Position numbers and translations under genes: made by a program. From JBATTK01 sp049670505 (lineage in GTDB: Bacteria > Bacteroidota > Bacteroidia > Flavobacteriales > Flavobacteriaceae), in the NCBI GenBank assembly GCA_049670505.1, contig JBATTK010000033.1, positions 1 through 44,966 on the forward strand: a stretch of DNA of 44,966 nt, read 5' to 3'. Position 1 is the first letter of the stretch; every line of letters begins with the position of its first letter. The notes under the pieces are model-generated. The model was not told where the DNA came from. It searched no databases and saw nothing but the letters and a program-made list of their open reading frames with translations. Positions 1-9,030 of this stretch are shown here, in pieces.

Positions 1-81
1 TATGCCACTATGGTCATATTTGTGGATGGGCCCGGTACCACGTCGGGAGTATTTTATATGGACACAATAACACAACAATAA
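1..81 (+). CDS. C-terminal end of a secreted or surface protein (partial)
   Basis: Frame 1 is open from the window edge to a TAA at 79-81 and gives 26 residues ending FYMDTITQQ. The pattern of a hydrophobic strand, Gly-rich turn and FYMDTI strand resembles the last strands of carbohydrate-binding beta-sandwich modules, where a YxDNI-type ending is common. The stop lies only 11 nt before the GH16 start, so the two genes are probably co-transcribed. In flavobacterial laminarin loci a PKD or glycan-binding lipoprotein often sits at this position, but that identity is inferred from context, because only the tail is visible. Confidence 0.6.
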   Translation, partial: YATMVIFVDGPGTTSGVFYMDTITQQ

Positions 82-92
82 AAATAGTACGG

Positions 93-1727
93 ATGAAACT
101 ATTAAATAAATATGGTCTACTGTTACTAATAAGTATGGCAGTAATAATGGCATGTCAGGAAGATGAACCAAGTTTAAATGCGATTTTGGTCCCAACCAAC
201 CTGGAACTGGGCGCCCTTGTGGAAGCGGATCAATCTGGTATTGTAACGGTTACGCCTACGGCGGAAAATGCCCTGAATTTTCATGTATTCTTTAACCCTG
301 GGGTTGATCCCATAGTAATTTCGGCAGGGCAATCGGCTACTTTTAGGTATACGCAATCCGGACAGTATTCCACTCCTGTTACGGTGGTGGCATTTGGAGC
401 TGGTGGTGTTTCGTCCAGTAAAACTGTTTTAGTGGATTTGGATGTCCGCTTGTTTATAGATGCAGAGACTTTAGCTTTCATTGGAGGCGCCGGAACCAAA
501 CGATGGGTCTGGAACCAAACTGTAGGGGGGCATTTCGGTGTAGGGCCGACTACCAATGATTTTCCGGAATTTTTTAGTGCCGGCCCCGATCAGCTTAATC
601 CTTGTCTATATGATGATGTGCTGGAATTTAGTTTTGACGCAGACGATAATTATACTTTTAGATTGGAAACCGGGAATGCCAATGAAACTTTTATCAATTG
701 GACCGAGGTTACCCAGTTTTTCCCTAATGCCACTCCCCAAGAGTTTGCAGATGAATGTAGGGATATTACAGACCAGATCAGTATGGATACGGACTTTATC
801 ATTTTTACGGACGATACGGGAAAACGTTTTATAGATGTAGAAAACAGTATGCTATCCTATTGGTCCGGTGCGGAGATATACGAAGTAGTTGAACTTTCGG
901 AAAATTTATTGGTAGTGAGGGGTATTCAGGAGGTTCCCGATGGAAGTGGTGAACTGGCATGGTATCACACTTTTGTCCCTGAAGGCTTTGATCCAAATGC
1001 AGATGAAGTGTTGGAATCGGTATTCACCAATATGATTTGGTCAGATGAGTTTGATATAGATGGGGCACCGGATCCTCTAGTGTGGGGCTATGATTTGGGT
1101 GATGGATGCCCTGATCTATGTGGATGGGGTAACAATGAATCTCAATATTATACGGATAGGACCGATAATGTTATTGTGGAAGATGGACTGTTAAAGATTA
1201 CAGCAAAACGGGAAGATTTTATGGGGAGTGAATACACCTCTACTAGAATACAATCATATCAGAATTTCGAATTCACCTATGGTAGGGTAGAGGTCAGGGC
1301 TAAATTACCCACCGGTGTAGGAACTTGGCCCGCTATCTGGATGTTGGGAGCCGATTTTGAGACCAATCCTTGGCCCGCTGCCGGTGAAATAGATATTATG
1401 GAGCATGTAGGTAGGGAACAGGATGTTGTTCTGGGGACTACCCATGATCCAAATAATTTTGCCGGAGATGCCAGAACAGGGTCTACAACGGTTCCTGGTG
1501 CCTCCGATGACTTTCATGTATATGGAATAGAGTGGACGGAAACCGAAATCAAATTTTTCATAGATAATATTGTATTCCATACGGTTTCCAATGATGATAC
1601 ACTACCATTTAATAAAGATTTTTTCTTTATAATGAATATAGCTATGGGAGGAACTTTAGGTGGACCTATTGATGCGGCATTTATGGAATCCACTATGGAA
1701 GTAGATTATATACGATTATATCAATAA
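93..1727 (+). CDS. GH16 family endo-beta-glucanase lipoprotein (laminarinase-like)
   Basis: This 544-aa protein is predicted to hydrolyse beta-1,3 or mixed-linked glucan at the outer surface. Residues 1-21 form a lipoprotein signal with lipobox Cys21. Residues about 30-118 look like a PKD-type beta-sandwich. Residues about 125-300 form an unassigned module that begins with a KRWVWNQ stretch. The GH16 catalytic domain spans about 310-544 and carries the signature GEIDIMEH, with nucleophile Glu432, assisting Asp434 and acid/base Glu437. GRVEVRAKLP and WPAIWMLG are further GH16 hallmarks. It lies 11 nt after the upstream CDS and is followed by a strong terminator. The family also contains agarases, carrageenases and porphyranases. 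The intact EIDIMEH form and the neighbours favour a glucanase, but the substrate is inferred. Confidence 0.9.
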   Translation: MKLLNKYGLLLLISMAVIMACQEDEPSLNAILVPTNLELGALVEADQSGIVTVTPTAENALNFHVFFNPGVDPIVISAGQSATFRYTQSGQYSTPVTVVAFGAGGVSSSKTVLVDLDVRLFIDAETLAFIGGAGTKRWVWNQTVGGHFGVGPTTNDFPEFFSAGPDQLNPCLYDDVLEFSFDADDNYTFRLETGNANETFINWTEVTQFFPNATPQEFADECRDITDQISMDTDFIIFTDDTGKRFIDVENSMLSYWSGAEIYEVVELSENLLVVRGIQEVPDGSGELAWYHTFVPEGFDPNADEVLESVFTNMIWSDEFDIDGAPDPLVWGYDLGDGCPDLCGWGNNESQYYTDRTDNVIVEDGLLKITAKREDFMGSEYTSTRIQSYQNFEFTYGRVEVRAKLPTGVGTWPAIWMLGADFETNPWPAAGEIDIMEHVGREQDVVLGTTHDPNNFAGDARTGSTTVPGASDDFHVYGIEWTETEIKFFIDNIVFHTVSNDDTLPFNKDFFFIMNIAMGGTLGGPIDAAFMESTMEVDYIRLYQ

Positions 1728-1760
1728 GTTGTTTAATTTAATTCATTATTTTTAGTAGCG

Positions 1761-1792
1761 AAAAGGCTAGTCGATATTTACTAGCCTTTTTT
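1761..1792 (+). terminator. Rho-independent terminator after the GH16 gene
   Basis: A perfect 11-bp stem (1761-1771 with 1780-1790) encloses an 8-nt loop and runs into a T tract, 34 nt after the GH16 stop. It implies that the MFS gene has its own promoter or depends on readthrough. Confidence 0.85.
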
Positions 1793-1830
1793 ATACTATA
1801 CAAAAAAGAATGAATCTTATAGATGTTGCA

Positions 1831-1862
1831 TAACCGAATAACCGAATAACCAAATAACCAAA
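1831..1862 (+). repeat. Four tandem 8-bp units directly before the MFS start codon
   Basis: Two copies of TAACCGAA (1831-1846) are followed by two copies of TAACCAAA (1847-1862). The array ends two bases before the ATG at 1865 and so forms the immediate leader of the transporter mRNA. Short tandem arrays can gain or lose units by slippage, which would change the leader length without altering the reading frame. No Shine-Dalgarno sequence is visible here. Confidence 0.8.
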
Positions 1863-1864
1863 AG

Positions 1865-3406
1865 ATGGAAAAACCCGATACTCAGGTAAAAATGAATAAA
1901 TCCTATACCATCCTAATCAGCTTAATAGTTGCGCTAGGTGGATTTCTATTGGGGTTTGATAGTGCCGTAATTTCCGGAGCGGTCAAGGGAATTACAATTT
2001 ATTTTGAAATGACCGAATGGATGCTTGGTTTTTCTGTAGGGTGTGTCGTTTTTGGGGCCATGGCAGGAAATCTAATGGCAGGCCCATTAAGCGATGCCTT
2101 CGGTAGAAAAAAAGTGTTGATATTTGTTGCGGCACTTTTTACTATATCAGCCACTTGGTCTGCTTTTGCGACTGGATATACGGAGTTTATTATAGCCAGA
2201 ATTATTGGGGGTATAGGCATTGGCGGCGCCATACTGATCGCACCTATTTATATTGCCGAGATCGCACCTCCTAAACTAAGGGGCAGCCTCGTATCCTTTA
2301 ATCAGCTGAATATTGTCATCGGTATCTCGGTAGCTTACTTTTCCAATTATTTTTTGGTAAATATAGATGGGGAAAGTTGGCGTTGGATGCTCGGGGTCGA
2401 AGCTATTCCGGCGGCAATATATTTTTTAGCACTCTGGACCGTTCCCAGAAGTCCAAGATGGTTGATCCTAAAATTGAATAAGATAAAGCTGGCGCGGAAA
2501 ATATTGATGAAAATTGGGGGAGAGGAATATGCGGAAGTGACCATAGCCGAAATTCAGCGAGGGATGGATAAAAAGGAAGAAAAAGGAAGACTCTCCGATA
2601 TTTTTAAAAGTAAGTACGCTACCATAATGATTATTGCTTTGGGAATTGCTTTCTTCCAACAAATTACGGGTATCAATGCTGTCTTTTACTACGCTCCTAC
2701 CATTTTTGAACAAGCAGGGGGGAGTACCGATTCTTCGTTTTTACAGGCTATCGTAGTCGGACTTACCAATTTGGTGTTTACGCTCGTTGCGATTTGGTTA
2801 ATAGATAAATTGGGAAGGAAACCCCTATTACTTATAGGGACTACCTGTATGACCATTGCGCTGTTGATGGCGGCCTTCGCATTTAACAATGCGACCTACG
2901 ATTTTAACGAAACGACATTAAACAAGATAAACGATAAGGAAATTAAAATGGCTTTGACGGACATGGATGGTAAATCATTTGAAAGTCAGGCAGCACTGTT
3001 TGAAGTGGTAGGGGCCAAATTGAATGCAGAACAGTTCTTGAGTTTCAAGCGAAATGAAATCACTAATTTGATACAGATCAACGCTACTTTGGTTTTAATT
3101 GCAATATTGCTTTATGTAGCTTCTTTTGCAATCTCCCTTGGACCGGTCATGTGGACCTTGATTTCCGAAGTATTCCCCAATAAAATAAAAGGCATAGCCA
3201 TTTCCGTAGTGGGCTTCTTCAATTCCTTGGTGAGTTTTTCGGTAACGCAGGTTTTTCCATGGGAATTATCCAATTTAGGCCCCACAATGACTTTTGCCAT
3301 ATATGCAATACTATCCTTATGTGCTGTTTTCTTTGTGCATAAGTTCGTTATTGAGACCAAAGGAAAAACTTTGGAAGAGGTGGAAGAATTATTAATCAGA
3401 AAATAA
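1865..3406 (+). CDS. Sugar-porter family MFS transporter
   Basis: This 513-aa inner-membrane protein of about 12 segments is predicted to import a monosaccharide or short glucan product by proton symport. Sugar-porter signatures are present: GPLSDAFGRKK at 73-83 (loop 2-3), PRSPRWL at 194-200 after segment 6, QQITGIN at 265-271 in segment 7, DKLGRKP near 314-320, and ETKGKTLEE at the C-terminus. A hydrophilic insertion of about 60 residues (roughly 341-402) between segments 9 and 10 is longer than in XylE-type porters and is also seen in some Bacteroidota members. The start at 1865 follows an 8-bp tandem array; Met10 is an alternative. The next gene begins 7 nt downstream, so transporter and hydrolase form an operon. 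Confidence 0.9.
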   Translation: MEKPDTQVKMNKSYTILISLIVALGGFLLGFDSAVISGAVKGITIYFEMTEWMLGFSVGCVVFGAMAGNLMAGPLSDAFGRKKVLIFVAALFTISATWSAFATGYTEFIIARIIGGIGIGGAILIAPIYIAEIAPPKLRGSLVSFNQLNIVIGISVAYFSNYFLVNIDGESWRWMLGVEAIPAAIYFLALWTVPRSPRWLILKLNKIKLARKILMKIGGEEYAEVTIAEIQRGMDKKEEKGRLSDIFKSKYATIMIIALGIAFFQQITGINAVFYYAPTIFEQAGGSTDSSFLQAIVVGLTNLVFTLVAIWLIDKLGRKPLLLIGTTCMTIALLMAAFAFNNATYDFNETTLNKINDKEIKMALTDMDGKSFESQAALFEVVGAKLNAEQFLSFKRNEITNLIQINATLVLIAILLYVASFAISLGPVMWTLISEVFPNKIKGIAISVVGFFNSLVSFSVTQVFPWELSNLGPTMTFAIYAILSLCAVFFVHKFVIETKGKTLEEVEELLIRK

Positions 3407-3413
3407 TAAGTAC

Positions 3414-4733
3414 ATGATAAGAGTATTGGTCATATTTTGTTGTTGTTTAGTTTTTTCCTGTAAAGAAAATCCAGAAAGAAAAATTACCGATAATTCCATC
3501 AAGGCAGGTCCTATGACCGCCAAGGTGACGGTAGAAAAAATTGCAGGAAAATATCAATTAATCGTCAATAAGGAGCCCTTTTATATTAAGGGTGCAGGTC
3601 TGGAGTTTGGTAATATACCCGCCCTCGCCAAGCATAACGCGAATTCATTTAGAACTTGGCGAACCGAAAACGGGAAAAGATCGGCAAAGGAAGTATTGGA
3701 TGAAGCATATGAGAACGAGCTTATGGTAGCCATGGGGATAGAAGTGGGCAGGGAGCGTCATGGATTTGATTATGACGATCCGGAAGCCGTACACAACCAA
3801 CTTGAGGAAATAAAAAGGCAGGTAATGGAATTAAAAGACCATCCCGCATTGTTAATTTGGGGTATTGGCAATGAGCTTAATCTACACTATACCAATCCAA
3901 AAGTTTGGGATGCGGTCAACGAGATTTCGGAAATGATACATCGTATAGACCCCCATCACCCCACAACAACAAGTCTCGCCGGTATAGAGCAGCAGGAGAT
4001 TACCTATATAAAAGAAAAATGTCCGGATTTGGATATACTTTCCGTACAGATGTATGGAGATTTGCCCGATCTTCCCCATTTAATTCGAAAGTTTGGATGG
4101 GAAGGCCCCTATATGGTTACGGAATGGGGAGCAACGGGGCATTGGGAAGTGCCAACAACTAAGTGGGGAGCTCCAATTGAGGATAATAGCTCCGAAAAGG
4201 CAGCCAATTACCTAAAAAGATATCAAGGGGGAATAGCGGCAGATTCAATTCAGTGTATCGGTTCCTATGTTTTCCTTTGGGGAAACAAGCAGGAACGTAC
4301 CCCTACTTGGTATGGTATATTTTTGGAGGATGGCAAGGAAACCGAATCCGTGGATGTAATGCATTATATCTGGAACGGGAAATGGCCCGATAATAGAACA
4401 CCGGTGATCAAAGCATATGAATTGAACGGTAAAACTGCCATTGATAATATTTATTTGGAAGCCGGAAAGGAGTATGAAGGATTGATAGAAGTAGAGGATT
4501 ATGAAAACGACGATCTTAGCTACACCTGGGAAATAATGCCCGAAAGCGAAGACCTTAAGCATGGCGGTGATGAGGAAGAACGGCCAGAGGTCATAGACGG
4601 ACTGATTTTGCTGGAGAAGGCAAATGCTGTAACGTTTACAGCACCTAAAAAAGGGGCATATCGATTATTTGTCTACGTCAATGACGGGCACGACCATTCC
4701 GCAGCTGCCAATATTCCCTTCTATGTGAATTAG
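3414..4733 (+). CDS. GH2-type TIM-barrel glycoside hydrolase lipoprotein
   Basis: This 439-aa protein has a lipoprotein signal with Cys16 and a TIM barrel like the catalytic domain of GH2 and other clan GH-A enzymes. The acid/base motif GNELNLHY places Glu154 after beta-strand 4, and VTEWGATGHW places the nucleophile Glu237 after strand 7. The N-terminal sugar-binding domains of full GH2 enzymes are absent. Residues about 328-439 form a C-terminal beta-sandwich resembling cadherin or PKD modules (DYENDDLSYTW, FVYVNDGHDH). It overlaps functionally with the MFS gene 7 nt upstream. A role in trimming beta-glucan oligosaccharides is inferred from the neighbouring GH16; exact GH family assignment needs a profile search. 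Confidence 0.8.
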   Translation: MIRVLVIFCCCLVFSCKENPERKITDNSIKAGPMTAKVTVEKIAGKYQLIVNKEPFYIKGAGLEFGNIPALAKHNANSFRTWRTENGKRSAKEVLDEAYENELMVAMGIEVGRERHGFDYDDPEAVHNQLEEIKRQVMELKDHPALLIWGIGNELNLHYTNPKVWDAVNEISEMIHRIDPHHPTTTSLAGIEQQEITYIKEKCPDLDILSVQMYGDLPDLPHLIRKFGWEGPYMVTEWGATGHWEVPTTKWGAPIEDNSSEKAANYLKRYQGGIAADSIQCIGSYVFLWGNKQERTPTWYGIFLEDGKETESVDVMHYIWNGKWPDNRTPVIKAYELNGKTAIDNIYLEAGKEYEGLIEVEDYENDDLSYTWEIMPESEDLKHGGDEEERPEVIDGLILLEKANAVTFTAPKKGAYRLFVYVNDGHDHSAAANIPFYVN

Positions 4734-4755
4734 GAACATGAAAATTGTATTTGGA

Positions 4756-4770
4756 TTTCAAAACAGTCTT
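4756..4770. repeat. Copy 1 of a short repeated motif found at gene ends
   Basis: The sequence TTTCAAAACAGTCT recurs at 12106 and, apart from its first base, at 21739, always in the same orientation and always at or just beyond a 3' gene end. Here it lies 23 nt after the GH2-type gene. The complement, AGACTGTTTTGAAA, resembles the terminal inverted repeat of some insertion sequences, but no transposase is visible. Confidence 0.45.
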
Positions 4771-4843
4771 AATGTTTCTTTTATAAGGTAGAATCCACGT
4801 AGATAATGTCCGGGTGTACACCAACCCATACTAGCACTATAAC

Positions 4844-4884
4844 CCGTTGTGCATTTTGAATCTTAAAATCAAAATGCACAACGG
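4844..4884. terminator. Bidirectional terminator between convergent genes
   Basis: A perfect 16-bp inverted repeat (4844-4859 and 4869-4884) with a 9-nt loop lies between the convergent GH2-type and S8 peptidase genes, only 4 bp past the peptidase stop. The A/T-rich inner part of the stem and its position suit termination in both directions. Confidence 0.8.
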
Positions 4885-4888
4885 ATTA

Positions 4889-7729
4889 TTACAACTTATA
4901 AATAAGTTTTTCCAGTCGATCTCCCTTGCTGGAATAAATGGTTATGGCATACAATCCTTGCCTAAGTTCATCCAGAAGTATAAAGTCTTGCTCTGAAGCA
5001 ACTTTTTTTGTTATCAGAAGTCTGCCGTCCAGGCTATATATTTCCATCCAAATCTCCGCATCAATGAGATCTTTACTAAATATATTGATGCCATCCGTTA
5101 CAGGATTCGGAAAGGTGATAAAAGGTAGGGTGGTGAGAAAAAATAAATCGCTCTCTGCCGAAAGGAAGGAAGTGCCATCAGTAAGTATTACATTTAACCT
5201 ATACGTATTGAGACCTTGTATCGGTTGTTGATCCAGGTATACCAAATTTGTGCTGTTAAGGTCTTGTAACGAAGCAATGGTTTCAAAGGAGTTCCCGATT
5301 TTTTTCTCCACGGCTACCGTAGCCACGTTGAATAGACTGGACAGTAGGATGTTAAGTTGTGCCGCTTTGCTATCTTCTGAGATTTCACTAAGAATAAAGC
5401 TCTGGTAGCAACCGGCCTCAAGATCGGTATAATCTATGGTGACACTTAATACCCCTAATTTTTCGTTTGGAAGTACAGACTGAACGGCGAAGTAATTGGA
5501 AGCTATTTCCGTTTTGTCAAAGACATAGGTAGTATCCGACGTAACCGCAGTGAGTTGCATAACGTTGTCCTTTAAATTATAGATATTGTATTCCGTTACG
5601 GCCTCTTGTTTGTTCCACCGCAATTGTAAAATATCATCGCAATCCAGTCCTACCCCTAAGGTGCTTACATTGGAAATTGTAAAGGAATCGGATATGAATT
5701 CGGAACCATCTACCGTCATTTTCAGCTGGGCCGTTAGGGTTACATTTTCCGGTGCCGACCATAGATAATGGCCGCTGGAAAGTGTGGTTCGCGATTCAAT
5801 GGTTTCCCAGGTAGTTCCATTGTCATAGCTAATGGCCAATTCCCCTTCCTCGTCGGTAAAGCTGCTCTCCCATCTAAAATAACTCGCCGTTTCCCCGTCA
5901 TAGGGGAAATTATCATTGGCCAACGGATAGTTCCAGGTAAAACTATTGGCCTCTTCCCATCCATAGGCAATTGAAAATTCTTGATTATCGGTGGTGATAT
6001 CAAATCCGCTGACCCGTAATTCCAGATTTTCGATATTGGGGTTTTCTATATATACCTGTTCTATAGTATTTATATGGTCGGCACCTCTTTGAGCGGGTGA
6101 TTCCAAACTCGTACTATTCGCTTCGCTATTCAGTACCCAAGGTTCATAAGAAGAGTTTTGGGAAGCCACCAATAGGTCCAGATCGTTTACTAAGGCCAAA
6201 TTACTGTTTATTTCGGCCGGTACATCTGTCCATACCAGAGTGGCCTTAAAGTTTTTTATGTTATTTGGGAGGTTGATCTCAAAGATTTCGGTGGAGCCCT
6301 GGTCTATGGTACCATTTATAAAATGGTTGTTTTCTAGAGTCTTTAAGGCATTATACGCATTGATATTACCATAACCTGATATGAAATCCGGTCCTTTGGC
6401 ACCAATATCGTCCGCACTGTTAATAAGTACGGCCCTTAGGAGTGATGCCAAGGCATTTTCGCCATAATTGGCTGAGAAGTATTCTTGCAGCAGACCACTA
6501 ATTCCCGAAGTCAAGGCGGCGGAATTAGATGTTCCAATGATACTGTAGGCAACCAGCTCTGGTTTAATTCGGCCATCATATGCAGGCCCTACCGAGGCGA
6601 ATGGCAGGATATTGTTTTCTTCATCCACGGCACCTATACTTAGGGTATTTTTAGACATTTTAAAATTTCCGGTAAGATTGGCGTAATTGGGAATACCTTG
6701 GTAAACACCATTTTCGGGTGTAGTTGCCCCCGCGTTTCCCGAAGAAAAAACATGTAGCTCTTTTGGGTTTTGATAAACATGTTCGTCATAAGCTGCGGCC
6801 AGGGAGCCGTAGAAATTTTCTATCTCCGTACCGTAAGAATGATTCTGTATAAAAATATTGTTATTGGATAAAAACGTATTCTCGTCCGGAGCCAAATTTG
6901 AAAAATCGGACAACTGTATGGAAGCACCAAAAGCAACTCCTCTCCCTTTTATGGAGGAGTTTCCCAAACCGGAAATAATGGTTGCCATATCGGTCGCATG
7001 ATCATCAACGGTCGCGGAGATGAGCGGGGAGTTTACCAATTTGTTTATCAAATCAATATCGTTCTCCTTGAATTTATTGTCCTTTAGGGATATCACACGC
7101 CCTTCTCCCTTTAAATTAGGAAACTCTTGATAGATTTTGGTAATATTATTAATTGCAGGGTTCAGATCTCTAACGGTACTTTCTAGTTTTGGACGAAACG
7201 ATTCCTTTCCCAAATACATAACTTCTTCCCTTGGAAGTAGCTCTTTTTCCAAAATAGCCTGTTTACCACGAACGTGGATGAGGTTTTTTGATTTTTTGAT
7301 GATCTTGATCTTTCCCATACGTTTTATATGGGCCATGGTTTTTTCGGGATTGTTGGATTTTATGATATAGTCACCTTTTTTAGTAGCTGTATGCTGTAGA
7401 AGCGTAGGGGATAATTTCCATTGATGGTTGGCATACCAAATAGGGTAGGTTTCTTTTAGCAGTAGGAACTGTGTTGTTGAGGTGGCTACAATATAATGTT
7501 GTCTATCTAACACTCTCAGGATTTCAATTCCCTGTTTCTTTAGCCGATGTCTTGAATTTGAATCGTGCAGTTTTAACAAAGCTACGGTTCTCCGGTTCTG
7601 TTTCCCTGATTTCAATAAAGAGCTATCTTGATTTTGGCCCCTATAGATAGCCCACTTGTCACTAATGCCTTCTTGGGCGGATAGCAGACAAGAAAACATA
7701 CACAGAAATAGGATAATGTGATTTTTCAT
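4889..7729 (-). CDS. T9SS-secreted S8 (subtilisin-like) serine peptidase
   Basis: This 946-aa protein has a signal peptide (about residues 1-18) and an N-terminal region (20-180) that may act as a prodomain. The S8 domain carries a degenerate but complete triad: Asp217 in SLKDNKF, His244 in DDHATDMATI, and Ser401 in GTSNSAALTSG, with Asn332 in SSGNAG as the oxyanion-hole residue. Beta-sandwich modules follow from about 470 to 860. The last ~75 residues form a type A T9SS sorting domain (FPNPVTDGINI, YSLDGRLL, GLYAITIYSS, ending LEKLIYKL). It is expected to be released or attached at the cell surface to degrade proteins. The usual aspartate motif DTGI and the HGTH motif are both altered, so activity is likely but less certain than for a canonical subtilase. 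Confidence 0.9.
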   Translation of the reverse strand: MKNHIILFLCMFSCLLSAQEGISDKWAIYRGQNQDSSLLKSGKQNRRTVALLKLHDSNSRHRLKKQGIEILRVLDRQHYIVATSTTQFLLLKETYPIWYANHQWKLSPTLLQHTATKKGDYIIKSNNPEKTMAHIKRMGKIKIIKKSKNLIHVRGKQAILEKELLPREEVMYLGKESFRPKLESTVRDLNPAINNITKIYQEFPNLKGEGRVISLKDNKFKENDIDLINKLVNSPLISATVDDHATDMATIISGLGNSSIKGRGVAFGASIQLSDFSNLAPDENTFLSNNNIFIQNHSYGTEIENFYGSLAAAYDEHVYQNPKELHVFSSGNAGATTPENGVYQGIPNYANLTGNFKMSKNTLSIGAVDEENNILPFASVGPAYDGRIKPELVAYSIIGTSNSAALTSGISGLLQEYFSANYGENALASLLRAVLINSADDIGAKGPDFISGYGNINAYNALKTLENNHFINGTIDQGSTEIFEINLPNNIKNFKATLVWTDVPAEINSNLALVNDLDLLVASQNSSYEPWVLNSEANSTSLESPAQRGADHINTIEQVYIENPNIENLELRVSGFDITTDNQEFSIAYGWEEANSFTWNYPLANDNFPYDGETASYFRWESSFTDEEGELAISYDNGTTWETIESRTTLSSGHYLWSAPENVTLTAQLKMTVDGSEFISDSFTISNVSTLGVGLDCDDILQLRWNKQEAVTEYNIYNLKDNVMQLTAVTSDTTYVFDKTEIASNYFAVQSVLPNEKLGVLSVTIDYTDLEAGCYQSFILSEISEDSKAAQLNILLSSLFNVATVAVEKKIGNSFETIASLQDLNSTNLVYLDQQPIQGLNTYRLNVILTDGTSFLSAESDLFFLTTLPFITFPNPVTDGINIFSKDLIDAEIWMEIYSLDGRLLITKKVASEQDFILLDELRQGLYAITIYSSKGDRLEKLIYKL

Positions 7730-7838
7730 TCTTATGGGGCAATCTTTAAAAGTATCACATTTAAAGATAAATTACATGATTTTTATCGATTTTTTATAAT
7801 TGTACTACTTACAATTTTTGTAGGATAAAATTACAAAA

Positions 7839-7861
7839 CAAAATTACGATAACGTTTTCGT
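7839..7861 (-). promoter_or_regulatory. Possible promoter box with an overlapping LacI-like palindrome
   Basis: The minus strand has TAATTTTG (7839-7846), which fits the Bacteroidota -7 element TAnnTTTG and points at the S8 gene about 110 nt away. Touching it is the near-palindrome ACGATAACGTTTTCGT (7846-7861; 7 of 8 half-site positions pair), with the central CG common in LacI-family operators. No good -33 box is at the expected distance and no LacI gene is in the window, so this is weak. Confidence 0.3.
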
Positions 7862-8014
7862 GATGTTGCTTATTATTTTCATCAAAAACATGCATTTCAT
7901 CGAAAAATTCGCAATAGAGTGCAGTTTAACGATAAAAGTTGATACTTTAACGGTAAGAAATTTCGTGCACCAAATTTTGACTATGTAATTTATTAACTTA
8001 AAAAGGATTAGAAA

Positions 8015-8869
8015 ATGAAAAATTTACAGTATTTTAAGAGTATTTTTATTTTTATCTCAGTATTTATGTTTATTTCTTGCGAAAATGAAGAAACAGCGCC
8101 AGAACCTGAGGCGGAACAAGTATCTGATGAAATTTCAGCAGAACTTAGAACACAATTGGACAACCTCGCCCTGAGTAGTACAGCAGTAGAATCCTACAAA
8201 ACGGTTTTTCCTGATGGCACTAGTTTTTCAGGATTTTTGATAGGAGGTGATATTATGATGACCGCGGATGAAATTATGAACAGTAGTATCTTTGCAGAAC
8301 AGGGAGGCATCCAAAGTGAACAGTATAGAACCAATAATTTGGTAAGTCAACCCCGTACTATAAGCGTCATTGGTTATACCGGTGGTTCGTTTGCACTTTC
8401 AAGTAGGGGAAGAACTGGTTTGCAGTGGGCAATTAATAACTACAACAACCTAAATTTGGGAATTACGTTTACGTTGCAGTTTGCCGCCAGTACCAATGCC
8501 GATATGGTCATTTTTGATAATTCGGTCAATAATCCCGGTAGGGCAGGTGGATCCGCCGGTTTCCCTTCAGGAGGGAATCCCAACAAGTTCATTCAGATAT
8601 ATGGGCTCGCCAATAGTTCCAACAATGTTAATGAACATGTTATCACTCATGAAATGGGTCATTCTGTAGGGTTCCGTCATACCGATTATTTTAGCCGTCA
8701 GAGTTGCGGGGAAAATATAAATGAAGGTTCTGCAGGTGTCGGAGCGATCCTAATTCCTGGTACACCTTCCGGTTTTGATCCAAATTCCATTATGTTGGCC
8801 TGTTTCAACAGCGGGGTAAATGGAGAATTCAATAACAATGACATCACCGCTTTAAGATTCCTATATTAA
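8015..8869 (+). CDS. M57-type (HEIGH) zinc metallopeptidase lipoprotein
   Basis: This 284-aa protein has a lipoprotein signal with Cys22 (FISC). The zinc motif HEMGHSVGFRH places ligands His212, His216 and His222 and the general base Glu213; SIMLACF near 258-264 is the likely Met-turn. Length and motif match the Bacteroidota dual-action HEIGH peptidases (Pfam Peptidase_M57). It should act at the cell envelope on peptides or proteins. It is divergent from the S8 peptidase across a 285-bp AT-rich gap that holds the probable promoters of both genes, and it is followed by a clear terminator. Confidence 0.88.
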   Translation: MKNLQYFKSIFIFISVFMFISCENEETAPEPEAEQVSDEISAELRTQLDNLALSSTAVESYKTVFPDGTSFSGFLIGGDIMMTADEIMNSSIFAEQGGIQSEQYRTNNLVSQPRTISVIGYTGGSFALSSRGRTGLQWAINNYNNLNLGITFTLQFAASTNADMVIFDNSVNNPGRAGGSAGFPSGGNPNKFIQIYGLANSSNNVNEHVITHEMGHSVGFRHTDYFSRQSCGENINEGSAGVGAILIPGTPSGFDPNSIMLACFNSGVNGEFNNNDITALRFLY

Positions 8870-8995
8870 CGGAATTTTCAGTCAATTTTTTCAGTTAAAT
8901 CGAAAAGAATTCCCCGTGGCCCTATCACGTCTTCATGTATCTTTCGGAGGACGAAGGCCTCAGGAATAGTTGGTTTCAAGAAATTTTGTTTTACA

Positions 8996-9030
8996 AAAAG
9001 GGTCGCATACAGCGACCCTTTTCATTTTTT
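8996..9030 (+). terminator. Terminator between the M57 and YeeE/YedE genes
   Basis: A perfect 11-bp stem (8996-9006 with 9012-9022) and 5-nt loop is followed on the plus strand by CATTTTTT. It sits between converging transcription units and may serve both, although the T tract favours the plus strand. Confidence 0.85.
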
